A DNA stretch of 6,450 nt. Source: Thermoflexus sp. (GTDB lineage Bacteria; Chloroflexota; Anaerolineae; Thermoflexales; Thermoflexaceae). The notes beneath the pieces are model-generated. The model made no database searches. It was given only the letters and a program-made list of their open reading frames with translations, and had not been told where the DNA came from. This document shows positions 1 to 6,450 of the stretch, piece by piece. Every line of letters begins with the position of its first letter. The first letter of the stretch is position 1. The stretch is from NCBI GenBank assembly GCA_017743605.1, contig JAGHYO010000134.1, positions 1-6,450 on the forward strand, in the 5' to 3' direction. The position numbers were made by a program, and so were the translations under genes.

Positions 1-319
1 GGGAGGTGGGGGTGGGTCGGGCGGCGATGCGGCGCTGGGCCTCGGCCCGGGCCGCTTCCACGGTGGGGTCGCCCGGGCGCAGCCGCGCGGCGGCTTCAAG
101 GAAGGCCAGGGCCCGTTCCTCCTGGCCGGCGTCCAGGAGGTCCATCGCCTGGCGGACCGCGGCGTCGGCCGTGGCCTGGATCTGCCGGGCCTGTTCGGCT
201 GTGCCATGTTCCCAGCCCATCCGCCAGCCGGCCAGGGCCATCCCGCCGATCAGGGCGAGGGAGAACAACGCCATCGAGGCGCCGGCCAGCCCCCGGCGCA
301 TCCGTCGGGACCATGTCAT
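1..319 (-). CDS. N-terminal part of a membrane-anchored TPR-like protein (3' end outside window)
   Basis: The frame from the ATG at 319 stays open for 106 codons to the left edge. The N-terminus is basic (SRRMRRG, 4-10) and is followed by one hydrophobic segment (about 11-32, LAGASMALFSLALIGGMALAG), giving a type II signal anchor or uncleaved signal peptide. After it comes an alanine-rich helical stretch whose residues 58-89 fit the A/L/G/A/P spacing of a tetratricopeptide repeat (AMDLLDAGQEERALAFLEAA, then LRPGD). A GGAGGAAA ribosome binding site lies about 8 bases before the ATG. The overlapping frames read as arginine-, proline- and glycine-rich shadows with no family features. I do not recognise the protein further. 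It is separated from the operon by about 320 bases and need not belong to it. Confidence 0.62.
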   Translation of the reverse strand, partial: MTWSRRMRRGLAGASMALFSLALIGGMALAGWRMGWEHGTAEQARQIQATADAAVRQAMDLLDAGQEERALAFLEAAARLRPGDPTVEAARAEAQRRIAARPTPTS

Positions 320-637
320 CCTTGCGGTTTCCTCCGGTGAACTTCCCGGGCTCCTGCAGGCCTTCCGTCCTGGGCGGCCGGATGCAAGGAAAGATCAAGA
401 TCAAAGAGGAGCCCGGCGGGTCTTATTCTCCCTGGATCTCCGGGAATTGAGGAGGCCTCCAACCCTGGGGTTCTCCGGCGGATCCGAATTATCTCCGGGG
501 TCGCAGGATGTCCGCGGAGGGATCCCAGCCCGGGTCCGACAAGTTCCCGGTGCGCATTGTCTCCCAGGAAGCGAATGATTCGATCAGGCCCTCTGGGACC
601 GTGTCGCTGGAGGGCGGAGGCGACCCGCCGGGTCGCT
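320..637. other. intergenic region without a recognisable gene
   Basis: No frame here reads like a protein on either strand. It contains the hairpin after the ATPase stop (620-636), two abutting perfect palindromes (ggaggcctcc at 451-460 and aaccctggggtt at 461-472), and a short AT-richer patch with a direct repeat gatcaagatcaa (393-404, TTGATC twice on the minus strand) about 75 bases upstream of the TPR-like gene. The promoter of that gene is presumably in this region, but I see no convincing -10/-35 pair. No terminator with a T-tract was found. Confidence 0.5.
620..636 (-). terminator. GC-rich hairpin directly after the ATPase stop codon
   Basis: GCGACCC (636-630 on the minus strand) pairs perfectly with GGGTCGC (626-620) across a 3-base loop, starting one base after the TAG. 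It is placed where a terminator or 3'-end-protecting stem would be. No U-tract follows (the next bases are CTCCGCC), so intrinsic termination is uncertain; it could instead stabilise the operon mRNA. Confidence 0.4.
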
Positions 638-3600
638 CTATTCCATCTCGAACTCGTAGGTCATAAATTTCAGGGTCCGGCAGTTCTCCGTGACGCGGTG
701 CTTCACATCCTCCGGGATGCCCTCCGGAATGGTAGCCTCGATTTCCAAGGTGACTCGAACCTGGGCGCCGCGGAGCCCCGCAAGGTGAGCGATGACCTCC
801 TGGGCGATCCGGCCGGCATCCGCTCCGACCCGCAACGGGTTTAGCTCCACATTGCCATGAAAGCGGCGCGGGAGAACCGCATCGGAAGGTTGGGGGGGCG
901 TCTCAATTGGGGTGGGGGTTTTCACCGGCCCAGGGATTACGATGACATCTGGCGATCCTGTCTCCCTGATCGAACGATCCCGGGCCTCAACGTCCATCTG
1001 CCGCCGTGCCGCCTCGGGCTTCACGACCAGGCCCCTCGGGTTGTCTGGGGAGAGCTGGATCTGCTGCCCTGCTCGCAGGCCCCGATACCTGCTCGTGGCT
1101 TCGTCATAGCTGTCCGCGTAGGCAAAAGTGTCCTGTTCCCATGTGAGCAGTGCTACTCCATCCTCCACCGCCTTTACGAGCACCAGATGGTCCCTAAGGC
1201 GTGGGAGATACACATACCGGGCAAAGTCCTCTATGAGCTGCCGGACTTCTACGTGGTCGCCTCGCCACAGGGGCACTCGATCGAGCTCCATTCGCAGGCG
1301 GGTTCCTGCCAGCTGGACAATGAGCAGCTCGTCGCGCAACAGCCTCCGGCTTGCTCGCTCCACCAGTCCATTGTTGCCCTGCAGGCGGATTTCCTGCCAT
1401 TCCATGGACCCGTGAGGATCCTGCTGGACTGGCACCAACAACCAGCAGAAGGTTTCCGGAAGCCGGGCCCTTACGGTGGTATCGCTGGCGTCCATCTGCT
1501 GCTCCGCCTGCCGTACCTCGTGGGGCATCAGGTCCAAGGTCTCTTGGTCTCTGAGTATGGAATCCCACGCGAGGTACCGCCGTACCGCCTCGTCCAGGTC
1601 CTGCACCCGCGCCCGATCGGGGGCCAGGAAGACCAGGGTGTTGCGATACAAGCGCGGCGCGCTCCCGCGTGATTCCAAGATTCGCTTCGCCTCTTGTAGC
1701 GCCGGGCTGTCCTCCCCTCGCGCGTGCGGGTAATCCAATCCCAACACCACCAGCCGCGCGTCCAGGTCGTCCGGGATGTCCTGGGGGGACTGGGGGAAGA
1801 CGTGCACGCGACTGAAAGCTCCGGGCCTGCGGACTTCGTCCCGCACCCGGCGCTCCACTTCCCGCGCCACCTTCTCCGGCTCCCGCTTGAGCTGTTCGGC
1901 CCGGCCCTCTGCAAGGCTCGTTACATTGGGCTGGGTGGAGTACCAGTAGCGCGGGCCATCCTGATAGAGGTAGGTTGCCTCCCTTGCGAGCCTTCGCAGG
2001 GCATCTCCGAAGATCTGGGGCGACTCTCCCGGCGCTACGCAGCCCAGCCGCACCCGTCGGTCGTCGATCCCCTGGTGGGCGGCCCGCTGGATGGGAGCCG
2101 AGCCCAGATAAATGGTGCGAGCCACCCGACGGCAGGCGTGGTATTTGCCGAGGTTGGGCACCTCAGCGTCCAGGCGCGCCGGGAGCGAGTTCGGCCCGTC
2201 CACGTCTTTCTCGATCACCGGCACCCAGTTCTCAGAAAGGTAGCGGGTGAGTTCGAACTGTACCCGGGGGTCGTCCATCGGGATGGTGGATGGCAGGATA
2301 AGCGGGCTCCTATCGCCCCGCTCCCACAGGCTATGGATCACCGCGGCCATGAGGCGCAGCACGCCCCGCGTTCGCTGGAACGTGGGGAGGGCAGCCCAGT
2401 CCTCGTAGAGGCGCGCGAACACCTCGGGGTGGATAGGGTAGGCGTCCTTCAGCCTGCGCTCGTAGTCCGGCTCGCTGCACTCTGGAGGGAATTCTCCCTT
2501 CTGCGTGCGGTAGAGGTCGGCGAAGGCCCGGGCCACCACGTCTCGCGCCTTGAACTGCTCGGGATCCGTCATCGGCTCGAACAGACGGCGACGCACGATC
2601 TCGAAGCTCTCCTCCTGGGTGGCCGGCCGCCACGGCGCTTCCATCCGCCCGATCACGTTGCGCAGCCGGGCCAGAGCTTCGCGACCCCGGATCCCCCCGA
2701 CCTCGATGTCCTCTGCCTGAAGGTGTGGGGATACAGGATCGTCGGCGGCCGGGAGGGAGATCGCGACCAGGCAGGCGCGTGCGACCCGCGCCGACTCCGT
2801 CAGGGCCTGGGCGAAGGTGAACTGGGTGTCGAATGTCCCGCCGGGGAGGTCGGGCGCATCATGGAGCTGGCGGGCGTAAGCGACCCACTCGTCGATCAGG
2901 ATGAGGCATGGGCCATAGGCGTTGAACAGCTCCCGGAGAGCATCGCCCGGACTGGTGGCCTGCTCGTCGTCTGCGGCGATCCGGGCGTAGGCCTTGCGGG
3001 CTTCTTCAATTCCCCCTGTCGCGAACCCCAGCTGCCAGGCCAGCTCGCCCCAGAGCGTGCGCACCACGGTTCCATCGGGCTTCCGACTGGGGTTCCCGGG
3101 CGAGATGCGGTTACCCACTAGGACCACCCGCCGGACCTGGGGCAGTGAGCGCACCCCTGCTTCGGTCATCACCTCATCCACTCCGGGGAGCTCCGCCAGG
3201 GCCTTTCCCGAGAACAGATGATACAGGGCGATCATGGCGTGTGTCTTGCCGCCCCCAAAGTTCGTCTGGAGCTGCACCACCGGATCGCCTCCAGATCCAG
3301 AAAGACGCCGGACTGCGTTCACGAGCAGGCGTTTCAGGTTCTCTGTGAGATACGTGCGTCGGAAGAACTCCACGGGATCCTGGTACTCGGAGGACGCCTC
3401 CCCCAGGTAAACCTGCCACAGATCTGCGGCGAACTCTGCCTGCTGGTAGCGGCCGCTCGCCACGTCCGGGTGCGGGCTCACTACCTCCCGCCACGGCTTC
3501 AGGACGCCTGCCGCAGCAGCCTCCACCAGCGCCCCACCCACCTTGCGCCGCTCGGCCCGCACCTGCTCGTCGAACCGCACCCGCAGCAGCTCCATCTTCA

Positions 3601-3997
3601 TGCGCTCCAGCTCCTCGACCTGCGGCGCGGAGATGGCTGAAAGCAACCGGGCGGCGGAGTCCAGCATTCGGTAGGCGTCGTCGCTGGAGAAGGCCTCCTG
3701 GTGCGCCCACTTGTTCCGCCAGTCCCGGAGCTCCGAAACCAGACTCCGCTCCGTCTGGCCCAGGGTCCGGCGGAACACTTCGTTCCATCTTTCCGACATG
3801 ATCCGCAGCAAGGCCGCTACGTCCCAGCCCTGAATGGGCTTGCCCGCCAGGTTCCGGTCGTCCCCTGCCAGCCGTAGGGCCTCTGCTCTCGCTTGGTCTT
3901 GATACCGGCTCTGGAGCTCTCGTTCCACGAACGGCCCCAGGCCTGCCCGCAGCAGGTCCAAAGCCTTCCCGACCCGCTCGTGGTTGGTCATCGCCAT
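638..3997 (-). CDS. Swt1-HEPN domain plus DUF499 (COG1483) AAA-type ATPase, defence-associated
   Basis: A 1119-residue protein with two modules. Residues 1-125 form a Swt1-type HEPN domain with the candidate RNase motif RNKWAH (R94-x4-H99). The rest is a DUF499/COG1483 P-loop ATPase: Walker A NFGGGKTH (246-253, K251), Walker B CLILIDEW (364-371, D369/E370), a sensor-1-like strand ACLVAISLPAAD (408-419), and the family block YPIHPEVFARLYEDW (520-534) followed by FQRTRGVLRLM (540-550), where R544 may be a sensor arginine. A Pro/Thr-rich linker (about 1021-1038) leads to the conserved C-terminal domain from FHGNVELNPLR (1046-1056) to NCRTLKF (1105-1111). These proteins sit beside COG1743 methylases in defence islands and resemble BREX BrxC/PglY ATPases in general plan. 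The ATG at 3997 has a GGGGGTGA-like site at good spacing; an alternative ATG at 3991 forms ATGA with the HEPN stop. The frame is intact throughout. DNA sensing and RNA cleavage are inferred. Confidence 0.9.
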   Translation of the reverse strand: MAMTNHERVGKALDLLRAGLGPFVERELQSRYQDQARAEALRLAGDDRNLAGKPIQGWDVAALLRIMSERWNEVFRRTLGQTERSLVSELRDWRNKWAHQEAFSSDDAYRMLDSAARLLSAISAPQVEELERMKMELLRVRFDEQVRAERRKVGGALVEAAAAGVLKPWREVVSPHPDVASGRYQQAEFAADLWQVYLGEASSEYQDPVEFFRRTYLTENLKRLLVNAVRRLSGSGGDPVVQLQTNFGGGKTHAMIALYHLFSGKALAELPGVDEVMTEAGVRSLPQVRRVVLVGNRISPGNPSRKPDGTVVRTLWGELAWQLGFATGGIEEARKAYARIAADDEQATSPGDALRELFNAYGPCLILIDEWVAYARQLHDAPDLPGGTFDTQFTFAQALTESARVARACLVAISLPAADDPVSPHLQAEDIEVGGIRGREALARLRNVIGRMEAPWRPATQEESFEIVRRRLFEPMTDPEQFKARDVVARAFADLYRTQKGEFPPECSEPDYERRLKDAYPIHPEVFARLYEDWAALPTFQRTRGVLRLMAAVIHSLWERGDRSPLILPSTIPMDDPRVQFELTRYLSENWVPVIEKDVDGPNSLPARLDAEVPNLGKYHACRRVARTIYLGSAPIQRAAHQGIDDRRVRLGCVAPGESPQIFGDALRRLAREATYLYQDGPRYWYSTQPNVTSLAEGRAEQLKREPEKVAREVERRVRDEVRRPGAFSRVHVFPQSPQDIPDDLDARLVVLGLDYPHARGEDSPALQEAKRILESRGSAPRLYRNTLVFLAPDRARVQDLDEAVRRYLAWDSILRDQETLDLMPHEVRQAEQQMDASDTTVRARLPETFCWLLVPVQQDPHGSMEWQEIRLQGNNGLVERASRRLLRDELLIVQLAGTRLRMELDRVPLWRGDHVEVRQLIEDFARYVYLPRLRDHLVLVKAVEDGVALLTWEQDTFAYADSYDEATSRYRGLRAGQQIQLSPDNPRGLVVKPEAARRQMDVEARDRSIRETGSPDVIVIPGPVKTPTPIETPPQPSDAVLPRRFHGNVELNPLRVGADAGRIAQEVIAHLAGLRGAQVRVTLEIEATIPEGIPEDVKHRVTENCRTLKFMTYEFEME

Positions 3998-4419
3998 GGC
4001 TCACCCCCCTCGATCTTCACTCCGCGTTGCTCGAAGTCCCTGACGATGCAGTCGTAGACCGCCCTTGCCAGAGCCACTGCGCGGTGGGCATCCTCCCAGG
4101 TGGCCTCTGGCCAGTCCCCCGGGTAGCGGGCCTCCACCGCCCACGCCGTTAGTTCGGCCAGGTCTGGATGTTCCTGCTTTACGGACCAACCCGGCGGCAG
4201 GAGGTTGCGGAGAGCGTCCAGGTTATGCCAGAACGGCACCTCCATATCCTCCAGGATCAGAGCGGCCTTCAGGGCCTTCTCCGCGGCCTGTTGCGCGAAC
4301 CAGCAAATATGGCGAGGGATGCTCTGGGTCTGGGCCGCCAGCTGCTCTGCCTCGCGCAGGTCTTCCCCGGCGAACCGAAGCCAGCGCAGCGCCTCGCCGG
4401 CCCGTTCAGTTGCGTTCAT
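3988..4419 (-). CDS. small HEPN-domain protein (COG1895/PF05168 type), partner of the MNT protein
   Basis: A 143-residue, mostly helical HEPN protein. The signature WFAQQAAEKALKAALI (40-55), then PFWHNL (62-67) and EARYPGDWPEA (96-106), is the pattern of the COG1895-type HEPN family that pairs with MNT nucleotidyltransferases. I find no R-x4-6-H motif, which HEPN ribonucleases and HepT toxins need, so it may bind substrate or nucleotide, or act as a structural partner, rather than cut RNA. The start is placed at the ATG at 4419: family similarity begins just after it, AAGG lies 6 bases upstream, and it gives a 14-base overlap with the MNT gene. An in-frame start at 4458 would add 13 arginine-rich residues and a 53-base overlap, and is less likely. 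Its TGA overlaps the ATPase start region. Family call is strong; function is open. Confidence 0.87.
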   Translation of the reverse strand: MNATERAGEALRWLRFAGEDLREAEQLAAQTQSIPRHICWFAQQAAEKALKAALILEDMEVPFWHNLDALRNLLPPGWSVKQEHPDLAELTAWAVEARYPGDWPEATWEDAHRAVALARAVYDCIVRDFEQRGVKIEGGEPWR

Positions 4420-4738
4420 AGAGCACCTTGCCCTCCCGGAGCGCCGCGCGGAGCACATCTCCCTTCACATGACCCCGCCGCTCCAGCTCCTCTGGAGTGC
4501 TCACAATGACATCCGTAGCCACGGGCAGATCGCTGAGGGCTCGGAGGATCTCCACCATGGCCTGCCGCTTGTGGGCCACCTCCGGCAGAACCACCAGAAG
4601 GTCCACGTCGCTCCACGGGCCGGCTTCCCCCCGGGCCCGTGAGCCGAACAGGATGATGCGCACGGGATGAAACCGTTCAACGATGCGCTGGACGATAGTG
4701 TGGATGATGTCTTCGCTCGGAGGTGCTGCATGAATCAT
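4406..4738 (-). CDS. MNT-type (minimal) nucleotidyltransferase, MntA-like
   Basis: A 110-residue stand-alone nucleotidyltransferase of the DNA-polymerase-beta superfamily. FGSRARGEAGPWSDVDLLVV (31-50) holds an exact GS-x10-D-x-D motif (G32, S33, D44, D46). ATDVIV supplies the third metal-binding carboxylate (D76), so all catalytic residues look intact. MntA antitoxins of this class inactivate a partner HEPN toxin by adenylylating a tyrosine; other MNT proteins have unknown substrates. The ATG at 4738 lies 17 bases after the methylase stop, and AAGG about 9 bases upstream serves as ribosome binding site. The 3' end overlaps the HEPN gene by 14 bases, the usual arrangement for a MNT/HEPN pair. 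Its place between a methylase and a DUF499 ATPase suggests a regulatory or antitoxin role in the defence operon. Fold and catalysis are well supported; the target is unknown. Confidence 0.9.
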   Translation of the reverse strand: MIHAAPPSEDIIHTIVQRIVERFHPVRIILFGSRARGEAGPWSDVDLLVVLPEVAHKRQAMVEILRALSDLPVATDVIVSTPEELERRGHVKGDVLRAALREGKVLYERN

Positions 4739-4755
4739 TCGTGCTTACCTTATTG

Positions 4756-6450
<1,695 letters not shown>

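Noticed and set aside
6..578. 190-codon plus-strand frame and the overlapping 102-codon minus-strand frame (96-404)
   Set aside because: Both read as arginine-, serine-, proline- or glycine-rich shadow protein. The third frame on the minus strand, ending at 319, has a ribosome binding site, a membrane anchor and a TPR-like pattern and fits much better.
857..1672. 271-codon open frame on the plus strand
   Set aside because: Antisense shadow of the C-terminal third of the ATPase, with no family features.
1724..3121. 465-codon open frame on the plus strand
   Set aside because: It lies antisense inside the ATPase gene, which has clear Walker motifs and family blocks. Its own product shows no recognisable domain; long antisense frames are expected in GC-rich genes.
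4420..4458. Longer HEPN protein starting at 4458
   Set aside because: The extra 13 residues (rich in arginine and serine) lie inside the MNT coding end and precede the start of family similarity. The ATG at 4419 has a better ribosome binding site.

Overview
The window is GC-rich and every convincing gene lies on the minus strand. Base composition, dense packing and a GC-rich two-hairpin interspersed repeat suggest a bacterium with a high-GC genome. The repeat style recalls Chloroflexota (Thermoflexus- or Anaerolineae-like) genomes, but that is an impression from memory and no marker gene here settles taxonomy.

Layout in transcription order (right to left). A DNA methyltransferase of the COG1743/DUF1156 family enters from the right edge without its N-terminus and ends at 4756. 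After 17 bases comes a small MNT-type nucleotidyltransferase (4406-4738). A small HEPN-domain protein (3988-4419) overlaps it by 14 bases. A 1119-residue Swt1-HEPN plus DUF499/COG1483 ATPase (638-3997) in turn overlaps the HEPN gene by 10 bases. A GC-rich hairpin starts one base after the ATPase stop. About 320 bases without a recognisable gene follow, then the first 106 codons of an anchored, TPR-like protein that runs off the left edge.

The four right-hand genes look like one translationally coupled operon. A COG1743 methylase next to a COG1483 ATPase is an association known from defence islands and is thought to be a restriction- or BREX-like modification module. Here an MNT/HEPN pair, the architecture of toxin-antitoxin systems, sits between the two large genes, and the ATPase carries a second HEPN domain of its own. 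My inference is a composite anti-phage system: methylation marks self DNA, the ATPase senses or remodels foreign DNA, and the HEPN part of the ATPase is a candidate RNase effector. No helicase, nuclease or PglZ-like protein is present in the window.

The methylase reading frame also holds two copies, 81% identical, of a 59-base palindromic repeat plus one half copy, all in the same orientation and frame. They encode the peptide AFQAA(N/D)KAGKD in loops on either side of the catalytic DPPY motif. This looks like a mobile palindromic element tolerated inside a coding sequence.
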